Shown here: piece by piece, positions 51,525-64,000 of the stretch | Position numbering within the stretch: position 1 is the stretch's first letter | How the letters are laid out: each line of letters begins with the position of its first letter | Assembly: GCA_023055355.1 (NCBI GenBank) | Contig: JALJCS010000001.1 | Location: 97,883,381-97,947,380, forward strand | Origin: Agelaius tricolor | Taxonomy: Eukaryota > Chordata > Aves > Passeriformes > Icteridae | Length of the DNA stretch: 64,000 nt | Direction of reading: 5' to 3' | Notes under the pieces: model-generated | What the model saw: the letters and a program-made list of their open reading frames with translations, nothing else | Database searches by the model: none | Told to the model about the DNA's origin: nothing | Translations under genes and position numbers: made by a program

Positions 51525-54500
51525 AAAAAAAGATTTATATTTTTCCTTGGATTATATTTCTCTGTATTTCATATTTGATCTTGCAGGTACACTTTAGGTG
51601 TTAAGTTACTGTTACTAAGTGCCAGTTTGCAAGAAAGTAGACTTTAAGAAGTACTATAATAAACAGACCCAAAAAATGCTGTAAGAGGCTGAGTAATGTA
51701 CTGAAGAATGAACAGTTGTTGGCATCATAAACATATAATTAATATAAATTACAATTCATAATGTTCCATGAGAGTCCTAAAAGACCATTTCCTGAAGACA
51801 AATGAGTAAAATGAGAAGGTAAGCTTATGACTAGTTGCTTGGCAAGATTAAATAAATTAATTGTAAAGAATGGAAACATAACTTTTATGAACATGACTTA
51901 CACATAGCCCTATCTCTTCCTACAAAGAGAAATAACCACAAAACCCCCTCCACAAACTTCCTTTTTAAAATCTTCACCAATATCAAAAATTTGCCTCACC
52001 AATGACTTTCTGAGACTGAGTGTCCTAAACACTTTTGAAAACAGTATGCTAGAGATAATAAGGGAGTGACTCAGTGCTTTGGCACACTCCTGAAAATGTG
52101 AACAGTTGGGACCCCAGCTATCAGCAACAGATGGGAAGTGCTCAAGCTTTGAATGTTCAGTAGGAGACCACAGCAATTCTGTAAGCATGCCAAGGAAAAC
52201 ATCGAGTTGTAAGAAACAATTATTAGATTTGTCTTCTCAGCTCTTTAATCCTTAAACTTGATAATCAGTGCTTTCCTTCATGTCCACCTGATTATTGGGC
52301 CTTCATGATCTTTTCTTATGAAAAAGAAGTGGCAAAAATCACACCAGAATGAGAAGTACCTCTCCATTTCCTACATCCTTGAAGAATTTCAACTTACGTT
52401 GTCATGTTGTGAGATTGGCTGGGGATGTTTCATGTGGGAGTTGCAGAGTGCATGGACAGTGTATTACTGACAATATTAAAATCATTTTACATGGCTGGTG
52501 AGGCTTTTCTCACAGCACAGTTTATTAATGTCCCCAGCAGTTTTATTTATAATTTGCCCATTTCTACCAAGCTGTGTGCTGAACATCCCATCTCCCTGTT
52601 GGGCCACAAGAACAGGTAACAATGTGGAAAAAACTGCAGTGATTTTGATGTTCTACTGACACTCAGCTTTCTATCACCATGCCAACCAGAGAGACTAAAT
52701 AGTGAGGCCATTGTCCAGGGATGATGGAGGCACATTTGGCAGCCAGCCAGGCAGGGACCATACTGTGCTCATGCTAGCGGCTCGGATAAAGCACCGGTCA
52801 GGGAGGAGAGGCTGAGATGATACTTCTGACACCTTTTGGACAAGACTTGTGATTTGATGTTGCATGTTTGATTGTGGTTGCAATACTGAATCCTTATTTT
52901 CTCTTGGATAATCATTTTGCAGCACCAAGGATAGGATTTTATGGGCACTAATCTGTTTTCTATGTGTAGACCTTGCCCCTGAGCCATCAACCATTAAATC
53001 AACCATTTCAAGGCTTCCTTAGCTCTGGAGGTGAAGCTACAAGTTTAACTTTCTCAAAACATAAACAGCTATGACAGGTGCAGCTCACCCATGAAGCAGA
53101 GCCTTGCAGAGCTGCTTATTACAAGGCTACCAAAACTGTTTGCTGGTTTCCAGGGGATTGCAAGATATCAGTTTTCTCTAACAGAACACATACTGTGTGA
53201 GAGTAGTCAACTGGAGATAAAAAAACCCAGGATTCTGCCCAGATTATTGGAAACCTAATCAGTACAGCTAACAAAGTTTAAAATGCAATTTATCTAACCA
53301 AGTTCAGATGTCTAAGTGATTTGAACTAATCCTGAGTCACCACTGACTCTATTGCATAGATCTTCTGTGACCATAGTAGGAACGTGGACACATTGTGTAC
53401 TTGTAGACAGTTGTGTACACGTGTAAAGGTAGGTGTTTTAGTCTGATGTCTAATCACACTTTGCTTTTTTGGGTCATGTATTGTTAGAGTACAGAGAGTA
53501 GAACAGTGATTAACCTTTAGCAAAAAAACCAAAGGCTTTTAAGATAGGCTTTTATTTTTCCTAAGCTTATTTTTCAGTTTCAGATTTAGAATATCCTGTG
53601 TCCTGTGAAATTCCATATGTTTTGTAAAGACATGTCCTTTAGTGGGCACCATAAGAAGACCAAGCAAAAGTAGTGCTTCTGACTACTTGTTTAACTGTGT
53701 ATGTTTGTAATCTTTAACTCAAATTGGAAAATTCTGAATTTAAACTTAACTATTAGAGCAAGCAATCATTCATTTCAACCTATGAAATAAACAGCAAAAA
53801 TAAACCTGCATTTGAGAAGCATATATGTATGCATAGCTAACTCTAAATCTTTATATAATGAGGCATAGTTTCCTAATAACTAATCATTGTTATTTTTTCC
53901 AATTGGTATTTTGGAAAAATATATTAGACTGACATGTCACAATATAGAGACCAATAACTTCTCTGTAAGTGTCATCAGTTTGCTGGTTAAGTGCTCCCAC
54001 TGTCAGGAATCTGTATGGACTCAGCTCCAAAATCTACCATAAGCCACTGTAGTGAGCATTCTGGAGATTGTGTTCCCCTTGTGATGGGCAGAGGGAGCAC
54101 TACAAGCTATGTGTGCCTCCCTGGCAGCTCAGCCCCTCCCTGCAGACATGCGCGGAGAGATGAAATTGAAATCGTTTTTCCCTTGAGGAGCATGTGATAA
54201 ATAGTCATGACAGCAGTCAAAGGAAGGAAGATATTTTTAACTTTTGCTCAGCTTAAGCAGTCTTGTGCAAGATAACGAAGAAAATCTGTGGTAGAATGGG
54301 AAAATGACTTTTGATACCCTGAGTCACAGCTCAAGGCCTTGCCAAGAACATGCTTTCCCTTCAGGGAAACTTTCCTCTTTTTCCATAAGAATACTTGTCC
54401 TGTAAAAGTAGGATGATGTCAGTTCCCTGTTGCTTTTTAATATTCCTGCTATTATGCTGCTGCTGGTCAGACAAAGAATATCAAATAAATAAAACCACCT

Positions 54501-55329
54501 CCACATGTCAGTAATGCACTCTTTTATTAATCATACTGAAGGTAATTATTTTAAATGAAATCTGAGGTGGTGCATTTTTCTAGCTTTTTAAGTGTGTGAA
54601 AAAAAATATTAATTCCAGCATAGAAAATAAGGATAAAAATGATCTGAAATCTATGTATTCCATAAGGAATGAGAAAAATAAGCAAGAACCTTGCCAGTCT
54701 GTTAATGAGGCTGTGGGAGGTAAAAAAATATCAATAAAGAGTCCAAAAGAGCTGATCTAAGCAATGATCTAATGAGCTCCTATTTCATAGCATGAGATTT
54801 CATGAGATTTTTTCTTTTAAAAGGACATAGTTAAATAAATAATCTTAGGCATGATCTTGTTTTAAGGTCATTCTGATTTTGTGGAAATATCCCTAGTTAT
54901 GCAAGCAGTTATTTTTTTCTTAAAATATTTCACTTTAGGAAAAAGATAATAACTGATAAGATAATAACTGTTTATAGGCTGTAATGTCCTTATTTTCCCT
55001 TGGTTTTTGTGCAGGAGCCAAGAAGTCTTTCCATATTCTTTTTTTTTCCCCAATTAATCTTAGTAATTTCCTTATGATGAAACCAAATCAATTGCTTGTA
55101 ATCAACTGGGAATTAAATGCAATTCAAATTTTAGTAATTTAAATGGGCCACAGATCTCTTTCTGAAGTTTGACTAATAAAGAAAGAGAAGGGCGTTTCAT
55201 CCAGATCCACACAGGTCCCCAGACTTTCTTGTTTCAGAAATATAATGACAAGATTGGTGATTATACTTTGATTTTCCTTTGTTTAGGGATTGCTACCGTG
55301 ACATCTACTTAATGTTTTGAGCTGAAGTT

Positions 55330-55430
55330 CCACTTCTTTTCCCTAATCCTTTCTCTCTGTCTCACCTTTTCCCTCTCCTTCTCTTCCTCTCTCCTTCCCT
55401 CTCTTTTCCTCCTCACCCTCTTTGTTTAGC
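55330..55430. repeat. Pyrimidine-rich tract
   Basis: About 100 bases dominated by C and T (ctctccttccctctcttttc and similar) with only scattered purines. Confidence 0.8.
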
Positions 55431-57119
55431 CAGTGCTTCCAAAGACCAGAATTCTATTTTGCAACAAAGGGAGCGGGCAAAAAAAAAAAGTGGCCCAGAA
55501 AAAATATAATTTTTATTCCAGTTCTGGCCCCTACTGCATAAACAGGTATGATTATTCCTGAAATCAGCTGCCAGTAGTTCCATATGCAGCTCTGCTTCCA
55601 TCAACACTGCCTTGTGAACATCAGTCAGGTGCTGCTTGCTCACTGCCCAGTCTACAGAGTCAGTATAATTCAACAGCAGAAAAGGCTCAGCCTCTCTTAG
55701 GGAAGGTCAGCCCCATGTTGAGAAGGAAGGAAGTAAGGAAGAACTTCTTGTGCTATCAGAAATGAGAGGTTTCTGGAAAGGAAGTAAGAAGCAAGGGCTG
55801 GGTAGGAGCTCTGTTGTAGTTGAAGGAGGAACAGCGCAAATGCGGTTACCAGATTTGAGGCACGTCAGAATGGAAGTGGTCTGAGCTGAACCTTACTTGG
55901 TCTCAGTAACACCAATACCCTGAAAGGACCAAGGGTGCTCCCAGAGGTGCTCAGAGTCCAGGGGGATGGCTGAGGCAAGTTGTGAGTGAGAACATGAGTC
56001 CCATTGCCATGAAAGGATGTAATGCACGAGGTTGCTGTCCTGTTCTTTCTTACGCTGAGAAGTTGTACCCACAGAGGCACAGGAGATGCAGATGGCTGCC
56101 TTCAGATACTCTAACAGATCAGCAGAAACCTGCAGAGCTTTCCTGGCAGGAATATACAGAACATATCAACTTGCAAGTGGTGGCAAATCAATAGGAATCC
56201 TATCACTGTCATTCATGTGTGAAATCTTAAATTTCATGGTACCTTAAGTCACAGTTACGTGTCACATTAACCTACCTTTGAGAAAGCAGTAAGTTTCAAA
56301 GAGTAAAAGGTGTCTTTAAATGGAAAAATCTATCTTATAGTTGGTCAGCTATTAATCTGAACAGAGTTTAAGACTTTCAGACTTGTTGATTCATATATCA
56401 AAAGCAGGGCTGTGATGTAAAGGTTTATGGCTAAAGGCAAGGTAGGTTAATTACTAACCAATGGGCTGAATCCTAAGTACGCTGCAATGTGATTTAAGTT
56501 TTATATAATGGTGATTAATTAATGCACAGTGTGGATTAAGACCAGATAAAGTAGGGAAAAATGCTGGTGAAACAATAAAGATGATAATTTACTGTGGTTA
56601 TATGGAAACGTTCTGTTCTGTTTTTCTGAAGTGCCCAATAAGTCCCTGAGAACCAGGGACTTTTTGCAAGCAAACATACCATTATTTTCACTGCCATTTG
56701 ATGCATAAAGCATTTTTTTCCAAAATGTTTCAAGATAAGTCTCAGCCTATAAACATGAACTGTCTTCCTCAACCAGCTCTTAATTATAACAGATTTCTAA
56801 CTGCAGCCTGTTAACTTATATATGTGTCTTTAGATTTCAAGGTCTTTCTTACAGAGGTATGTTACATTTGCCCCAGATTCTGCACAATGATCTCTAGATA
56901 AAATTAAAGGTATTCTTAGTGGAAATAAATCCTCATTTTAAGACCAAGAAGGGATTTTACTGCTGGTAATGTCTTTCAAATAACTTTGTTTTTCTCCGTG
57001 ATCTTTCAACCAAAATGTCCTTCCTCTGCTCAGATGAGGCTATGGGAAATAGAAAATGGCTGTAAACTCTGATGGTTAGTATTGAATTTTATCAGACCAA
57101 TTGATTCATTATATAGATA

Positions 57120-57228
57120 CCCTTCCCTTCCCTTCCCTTCCCTTCCCTTCCCTTCCCTTCCCTTCCCTTCCCTTCCCTTCCCTTCCCTTCCCTTCCCTTC
57201 CCTTCCCTTCCCTTCCCTTCCCTTCCCC
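57120..57228. repeat. (CCCTT)n pentanucleotide microsatellite
   Basis: About 109 bases of an essentially uninterrupted CCTTC/CCCTT unit, roughly 21 copies, all pyrimidine on the plus strand and all purine on the minus. It reads open in every frame, which explains the repetitive predicted peptides on both strands; they are not proteins. Confidence 0.97.
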
Positions 57229-59433
57229 CTCACAAAGCCACAGCTGAAGAAATTGACCCTTGAAGACTATATTGTCTATTAAAATAATTTAAAAATTACC
57301 CTCTGTTCTTCAACAACACTTTATGAGCGGTATGTTTGTTCTTATTATTCCACTTTTAAATATCCTTGGGTTTTGTTTGTCAAAACAAATGCTGAATCTA
57401 ATCTGGATTCCTTATCTTGACAGCATCTGCATCAGACCATTGCCTATTGTGAGGCCAGGCTAGTGAGACTGTAGGAACAGCACAATCAGAGGTCATTAAC
57501 CCAGCAGGAAAATCATTTGCCTCATTGGCTATGGGTGAGAATAAATTGGTGAGATAGTGAGCACAGATTGTCCCTTGTGAGTGGCTGAAGCCACCCATTT
57601 CTAAAGAACTGCCAGCAGGTTGGAGGCAGTAATTTTTAAAAAATGATTGACTGACACAGCTTTAATTTATAGAAACAACAAATGATCATTTCAGTGTATG
57701 CCATAAGGAAGGTATTAGCTAGTGTAGCTTTTGATTCACTGCCTACATTGTGATTTTTTTTTTGTTGTTCTTATGAAGGCAATATCCATAAACATTGATG
57801 GAACATATCTGGTGATTTGAAAGCAATAAGTGCAATCTTGGGTGAAAATTTGCATCTTTTAATGCAGTTGAAATCTTGGGTAGCCATCAATAAATCAATA
57901 CAAAAAAGGCCCTAAATCACTGTAGATATCTATAACTATTTCTTTCTGACTGAAAGCCTAATCTATATTGAGAATATAAATATAAAGACTTTTATGCTTT
58001 ATGTGATAACCTCTCTTTTCTGAATTCAAGAAATATGATATACAAACACAAGTTAGATGAAGTAAGGCTGTAACTCACACTCTATGCAGGGTTGTTTTAT
58101 ACTGAACAGTCATTCAGGTTCTGGTCATTTAAATTCAAAGTGAATAAAGATGGAGTGCACACATTTTCCTTTGAATGTCATTTCCCAGCCAAATAGATGT
58201 CAGTGTCAGAGATATTTGCTGGTTCCTTGATTTTTCCCACCTAATTGGATTCCATTTCTCCTAATTATATAGACTTTTACTATTATAAAGGATTAATTTC
58301 TTTTAAAGAATGTATATGGGCATTATTAGCAGATTTTTTTTCAAAAAATAAGCTATGCTGTGCCAGTTTCACGTGGTTGTTCTGCTCAGTATATAAAGAC
58401 TGACTAATAAAAAATGTCATGCCAAATATCTGCAATATTTGCAGAAAGAATTCAGTGTCTTGACTGTAGCAGTAGAATGTCTCACAAAACTTCAAAAAAG
58501 AGAAAAAATATAAATTCCAGATTATTAAAGGAACTTTGCTCTGTTGCTCTTAACCACCCTTAACCTCATTTTCAGTCCTCAGTGCTTCAGAGCTGAAATC
58601 CTATGCCATTTTGTCTGGGAACCACTTGATTTCTGTGTTTAGAGCAAGCTCAGGGGGCCCATACGGGGGACCCTTTTCCTGTCTTTATGTCAATTCACAG
58701 CCCATGATGTCTCCTGAAGCCCATTTCTTTTTTCTTATGACATGTTGGTTTGTCTTGAACATTAATTTTCCTATTAGAGGTTGCATTTAGTGTACCTGGT
58801 GGAGTGTGTGCCCAGGGAAGTCACGGCTACTTCCATATGGCTTGGCCACAGCTTGAAACACCACACAGCGCCCTAAAACTGCAGCCAGTTGGAGCAGTGT
58901 GGTCCTTTAAAGTGTCCAAGAAAGGCTGGGAGCTGACAGAGGCAAGAGATACCTGTGAATTCACCTGAGGAGTTACATGAGGACACATCTGGGAGACACA
59001 GGAGAGGTGCAGACGGGGACACAGCTGGAGTTTCCCTCATGGAAAGGAGTGCTCGGTGACTGAGGTAGGGTGCCTCTGAGGGACTGTGGCCATGCCCATG
59101 CCAGAGCAGGGACACTCCTGAGGGGGTCTAGTCAGGGGTAAGCCCTGCATGAGTAGAGGGGCAGTCAGAAGAAAATGAGTAAGAAGAAAGGAGGGGCAGA
59201 GAGAGCCATCACATCCAGACTCCAACCTCCTGCTCCGTCCATCCCCTCAACCAAGAGCTTAGGAGGGCTGGAGTGCAAGCATACTGAAAATGTGGGAGCT
59301 GGGATGAGTAAGGGTGAAGGAGAGCTGCTGAAGGGAGGAGAAGTTTGGGCTGAAGCTGAGGAAAGGAGAGGAAAATTGTTTCCACTGGTACATTGACTTT
59401 TATTTATTAACCTACGTCTCTGAATCACTAGAT
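57229..59433. other. Intergenic, no gene seen
   Basis: AT-rich up to about 58600, then a purine-rich, GC-higher block from about 58800 to 59395 that may be an old unclassified LTR or other repeat (it ends gtttccactggtacattgac then a T-rich stretch). No coding region is supported. Confidence 0.4.
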
Positions 59434-59830
59434 TGTCACAGACATCTTTTCACTAAAAATCCTTTCTTTAGGATTTTTCCTTCTGAGAAGCTAAGAGGCC
59501 TCAGAGTCAGAATGTAAACAATGGTTATCTGCTGCTGTGGAATGCAACAGGTCCACCTGTGATTGGCCCACCTTGGATGTTTATAATTAATGGCCAATCA
59601 AGGACCGAGCTATCTCAGACAGAGTCTGAGAGAGCTGCCTTTGTTATCATTCTTTTCTATTCCTAGCTTAGCTTAGTTAGCATCTGAGAAAACCTTTCCT
59701 TTCCTATTTCTTTTTAGTATAGTGATAATGTAATATATATAATAATAAAATAATAAATCAAGCCTTCTGATCATGGAGTCAACATTCTCATCTCTTCCCT
59801 TACCCAAGAACCCCTGTGAACATGGTCACA
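59434..59830 (+). mobile_element. Solo LTR of an avian endogenous retrovirus (ERVK-like), 397 bp
   Basis: It begins TGTCACAGACATC and ends CATGGTCACA. It is flanked by a perfect 6-bp target duplication, CTAGAT at 59428-59433 and 59831-59836. AATAAA occurs at 59744-59749 and 59752-59757, followed by the short terminal region typical of a compact LTR. Two CCAAT-like sites (gattggccca, ggccaatcaa) lie in its first half. The 6-bp duplication and layout fit an ERVK-class songbird LTR; the class is inferred. No internal viral sequence is present. Confidence 0.88.
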
Positions 59831-59874
59831 CTAGATAAAAGTTTATGTATGTTGCCACTGAAGTAAAAACTAGG

Positions 59875-60305
59875 TGTCACTGTCATATTTTCTGAAGAAT
59901 CTCCTTGCCCAGGATTCTTCTCCTGGGAAGCTGAGAAGCCTCAGAGAAAAGGATATATTATCTCAAAGGAAATATTATCTCATTTGCTTCTTCTGTGTTT
60001 TGCTGCTTTGGAATGTGGTTTGGAGATTGTTTATCCAATAGGTGATTGTTTGATTGGTTTCATGTGAATTGTTTCGACTTAATGACCAATCATGGTCACG
60101 CTGTGCTGGGACTCTGGAAGGAATCATGAATTTTCTTTAGTATCTTTTAGCCTTCTGTCTGTATCCTTTCTGTATTCTTTAGTATAGTTTACTATAGTAT
60201 TCTTTAATATAATATAGTATCATGAAATAATAAATTAGCCTATTAAGAACATGGAGTCAGATTCATTCATTCCTCCCTTCGCCGGGGGTCTCAGAAAATA
60301 CCACA
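59875..60305 (+). mobile_element. Second solo LTR (ERVK-like, different subfamily), 431 bp
   Basis: It begins TGTCACTGTCATATT and ends AAATACCACA. The flanks are ACTAGG (59869-59874) and GCTAGG (60306-60311), a 6-bp target duplication with one mismatch. AATAAA lies at 60229-60234. Its general plan matches the neighbouring LTR at 59434 (a cctcaga block, CCAAT-type sites, a T-rich middle, catggagtca near the end), but the sequences differ too much to be the two LTRs of one provirus. Only 44 bases separate them and no retroviral genes lie between. Confidence 0.82.
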
Positions 60306-60397
60306 GCTAGGTACAATTTTATGAGTTGAGATTGTTTTGCCTGCTTTGATAAGGCCCAGCAGTTCAGGGGCTCAGCCTCACCGTGGCCTGGGCTGGG

Positions 60398-61010
60398 TGT
60401 TGCTGGTTTAGACTCTGAGCTGGTGCTGGTGGCTGCTGTCTGCTGTCACTGCCTGGCAAACCACTGCCCTCAGTGTGTGTGGGGCTAGGGGCCTGGGGGC
60501 CACTGCCAAACAGCAGCTTGGGAGCTGGGAAAACAGGCAAGGCCAGGACTAAGGGGAAAAAAGCCTCACCAGGAGGATCGTGCTCCTCCCACTGAGGATT
60601 GCAGGGTGCTGGTGGTTTGTCATTATGTCTCCTGCCTCTACTGCTCAAGGGACAGGAGGCTGTCAGTCTGCTTTCACCAGACTATGCTGGAAGGGCAAGA
60701 CTGATACCAGCCAGGAAAAGGGGTCTGTATTTGTAGGCTTTCCTGTATAAAAGTTTTAGAGGTATTAAATGGGCTTTTTAAAAGTCAATTTGGACAATAA
60801 GTGTTGGTATTCCTGAAACTGGGCTAATTTGCTATAATTTAATTTGATTGTTAAAGCATTCACAAACTTAGCAGTACATTTTAAACTCCTCAAATACAGT
60901 TTTTTCCCTTTCGCTCTTTAAATTTTTGAGAATAGCAAAGGAGGGCAGATAATAGGCAGACTTCCTGCTAGCATATTTTTCAGGTGGGGCTCTAAGGAAC
61001 AGAGATCCAC
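60398..61010 (+). repeat. Dispersed repeat, copy 2 (forward orientation)
   Basis: It starts tgttgctggttta and shares ordered blocks with the reverse copy at 40245-40934: ctggcaaaccactgcc, ggggccactgcca, gcagcttgggagct, gaggattgcagggtgctggt, ggaggctgtcagtctgc, gtgttggtattcctga and tttaaactcctcaaatac-like. Similarity is strong to about 60830 and weaker to about 61010. It begins only about 90 bases after the LTR ending at 60305. The family is not named. Confidence 0.65.
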
Positions 61011-64000
61011 TTTTTCAGCTTGCATGTCTCCTGTAAGTCTGGGATTTAGTGACAGGGTTGTCCTTTGTTTCATTGGACCTTGCCTAGAGAGTGCAGTGCC
61101 ACATCTTAAACTGCCAATAAAAGGATGTCCCCATGGAAATGCAGGACTGGAGAAGACCTCACAGAATTTTCCAGCATAATCCTTTCTTCTGAAGCAGCAT
61201 AAGGATTCATTCAGAGATGAATATCAGAGGCATTAGAAACTTTGAAAGGAAGCATTTGTACAACTTTCCTATGTGGCATTTCATTCTCTGCGTCCATTAA
61301 AGAGTTTATCATAACAGTCAGGATATTTTTTGCCTTTGAAATTTCTGTTTTTATACATTTGTCCAGGTTTTCTGGACTGTGGGCAGCTCTGACAGGGCAA
61401 TAATGCACTAGCTCCAGTTGCCAGATCAGATCAGTTGCCAAATTCCAAACATCTTGAAAATGTAGGCACAGGGCAGTGTTACAATGGGTTCACAGTTCAC
61501 TACTGCTGCCCAAACAAAAATGTATTTATGTACAGTCTAATTTACCTGCGCAGATTTCTGACCTAGAATCCACTGTCCATGTCTGCCTCTCCAGCTTGGT
61601 GTTCCCTACCTGGACTGCTCCTTTAGGTGAGTATTTAAATCGAGATCTTACCCGTATTTTTCCCTGCCCCTGTTTCCTTTTATCACACTTCATTTCCCAT
61701 TCCCCTTTCTTTCACTCACTTAAACTCCTCTGACCTCTGTAGCCACATCTTCTTTCTCAGCCTGCCCTTGCAGCCAAGCCTGAAGTGCTGTGTCTCACAC
61801 CTCCTGCTTTTGGTGCCCGAGCAGCTGCTGCTGAGCACGGCCTGGAAGTGGCTCATGTAGCCTTGCTGTTTGTGTTTCTGGTGTGAGAACAATCGATCCA
61901 GTCATATTTCTTCAGCCTTTCCAGAAGAATGTGTCTCCAGACAGTTGCTAAGTCCTTGCTAAAGCAAGATACATTACATCTACTGCTTCCCTTTAATCCA
62001 TTATGCCAATTATATTGGCAGACAAGGACATTAGGTGGGTTTGACATCATCAGTTCTTAACAAACTCAAGTGAGCTGTCCTTTATTATCTTACTGTCTTC
62101 TGCTGCTCTTGAATCGATTGGTTAAGAGTTTGTTCCAGAACCTTTCTGGGAATTGAAGTCAAGTGCTCTGTAATTCTCTGGATCCTTCCTTTAACCCCTC
62201 TGTCCACACACCCCACACCTTCCCATTTTCAAAGTTTCCTATTTCTAGTCCTTTGGGACTCATGTGGTTAAAACTAGGGAGACTTCTGATAATGTTCTTA
62301 AATCCAAAGGGATGAAAATGGTTTGTCCTAATTCCTTTTCCCTAGTGCTTTTGGTGAGTATCATAAGACCCTGCTGAATTGAATACATTTATTTACTAAA
62401 TATTGAACCTCTTCTTTTGGCTTAGTTTCCTGCTGGTTGTTAAATTTAATTTCATTAAGCCTCAACAAACTAATTTTGGGAGGAGTGAAGCCCAGAATAT
62501 AAACATTTTCTGCATCACTTGGCATTGTTCTTTTTTCTGGTCCTTTAACTTCTTGACAGCAAGGGAATTCCTTTAATATTTGTTAAAATGTATTTTTCTC
62601 ACAGAAGAAATAAATCCTGTTTGACAGACTGTAATCTTCTTCATCCTTACTCCTTACATGCTTAAATCTAAGCAGAGAAACAGTCCCTTAGAGATGCTTA
62701 AGACCTTACATTTGAATGAAGCAAGTGTCTAAATGTCTGGATTAAGAGAGGTAATTATACAAACATGGGGGAAAACTACTGTGTGGAGATTAGGAGCAGC
62801 ATTGTCTGTTAGGCATAATCACTGGCTTCATGCCTCTTTAACACTAACTTTGGATCTCCTCTGTGGTTAGATTGCTTCCATCTTTGTACCTTTCACACAA
62901 GCATTTCTCATAAACATAAAATCCATGTACATACTTGGATTATTTCAGTCGTACACCTGGGGGAGGGCTGAAAGAGTCTAAAAATAATCTTTCAAGTGGA
63001 GAGCAAAAGCACCATGTATGAGTCAGAAAATATTTCTGTAGGAACTACTATTCCTTTAAAATATCAATTTATATTTATGTAGCACTTCCCACTGAAAGAA
63101 CTCTATATTTTTGGAAATGCTAGTTGCTTCTCCTGTGGTGACTCCTAAGAACTAGGAAGGAAACACCTAAAGTTTAGATGAGGAGAATCAAGAAAAGAGC
63201 ATGAATCACTTATCTAATGTTACACAGAAAGTCTCTGATGGACCAGATTAAAAATCATGTTCACAAGTCTTTGTCTTGTTAGCCTTTCCCTATAAATTTA
63301 AATAACTGCTTTCCTTATAAGTGTAAATAACTGCTTATAGTAAAATTACCTTTTTTGAAATGGAGTTAACTGCTTTGATCTAATAATATTAGGAAACAAA
63401 ATAATAATAACAATAACAATAATAATAATAATAATAGTATTAAAGAAATCTCTTTAGTACCCATCTGTTGCAACTTCCTTTCAAGGACCTGGTATACAGA
63501 GAAGCTTCACTGGGCATGTAAGATTCCTTTCTTTTAATTAGAACATTAATATTCCCACTGTTTCCTTAGCTTCTAAGGCTAATGTCAATCCATCCCCCTG
63601 CAGTCACTTGGCAAAGAATGTGACAAGAGTATGAGGGTGAGGTTCTTTATGCAGGGCTTTCCAAGTGACAAAACATAAGGCTGTGTTGTTACACCTGTCT
63701 TTTTTCTTTTTTTGTATAGCAGTACCCATGCAGACAAACTTCACGTTATCTCTGTACCACAGCAGGATTCATCTGCTGTGCTCCTTCACTCCCCTGAGCA
63801 ACATTTTCCTGTATTTTGAACTGAAGTGAATTATGCAATGAATGTGCATTTAAAATGGTTTCAATGTAACAAAAACTTTACTTGTCCTAAGAACAACAAT
63901 ACCAACAATAATAAAAAGCCCTACCAATAAGCATGTAGCTTAGCAACATGACACATGGAGCTGAAGGGACTGCTGGAGCCCATTGGCATTGACAAGGGAT
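61011..64000. other. Intergenic, no gene seen
   Basis: AT-rich with no supportable exon or RNA gene. A short tandem (aataactgctt at about 63300 and 63328) and an AAT microsatellite at 63400 are present. A possible old CR1-like scrap lies near 61145-61200 (ggactggagaagacctcaca), too short to call. Confidence 0.45.
63400..63436. repeat. (AAT)n microsatellite with AAC interruptions
   Basis: Units of aat run from 63400, broken by aac twice, to about 63436. Confidence 0.9.

Larger units (their letters stand above)
45661..57119. other. Intergenic, no gene seen
   Basis: About 11 kb of mostly AT-rich sequence with no supportable exon or RNA gene. It holds a hairpin at 47531-47558, a 15-bp tandem at 51495-51524 and a pyrimidine-rich stretch at 55330-55430. 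The longest open stretch is 195 codons at 48770-49357, judged non-coding (see rejected items). Confidence 0.45.

Noticed and set aside
57030..57282. Open stretches with repeated REGKG or PSLPF units
   Set aside because: Pure translation of the CCCTT microsatellite on either strand.
59434..60305. The two adjacent LTRs as ends of one provirus
   Set aside because: They differ strongly in sequence, each has its own target duplication, and only 44 bases lie between them.

Overview
This is a piece of a vertebrate nuclear genome, most likely a bird and probably a songbird. The evidence is GT-AG spliced coding pieces, CR1 retrotransposon 3' ends in both orientations, and several solo LTRs that I recognise as bird types. 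The host is inferred from repeat content only. Nothing bacterial, plasmid or phage-like is present: no operons, ribosome binding sites, CRISPR arrays, tRNA or rRNA genes.

Positions 1-8300 hold the 3' end of one plus-strand protein gene. The two last coding exons (7823-7914 and 8075-8194) join in phase. They encode a hydrophobic, probably membrane-spanning segment, a Cys-Cys/basic stop-transfer motif and a short acidic tail ending in TGA. Two further exons upstream (350-505 and a 34-nt microexon at 3183-3216) fit the same reading phase and are proposed with lower confidence. I do not recognise the protein.

From about 8.3 kb to the end (about 55 kb) I find no supportable gene. The region is AT-rich intergenic DNA with transposable-element remains. 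There are four well-bounded solo LTRs: 20613-21709 (5-bp target duplication), 41846-42404 (6 bp), 59434-59830 (6 bp) and 59875-60305 (6 bp, one mismatch). There is also a decayed reverse LTR (about 23920-24460), a possible older LTR relic (about 44100-44720), CR1 fragments on both strands, and two inverted copies of an unnamed dispersed repeat (about 40.25-40.93 kb and 60.40-61.01 kb). No gag, pol or env remains are seen, so the LTRs are solo copies.

Simple repeats include an uninterrupted (AT)25, about 109 bp of CCCTT repeats, and two strand-asymmetric A/C or T/G tracts. Several perfect hairpins are unexplained. I found no convincing new biological system. The items most worth a second look are the unidentified gene end with its microexon, the inverted repeat pair, the LTR pair at 59.4-60.3 kb, and the short perfect foldbacks.
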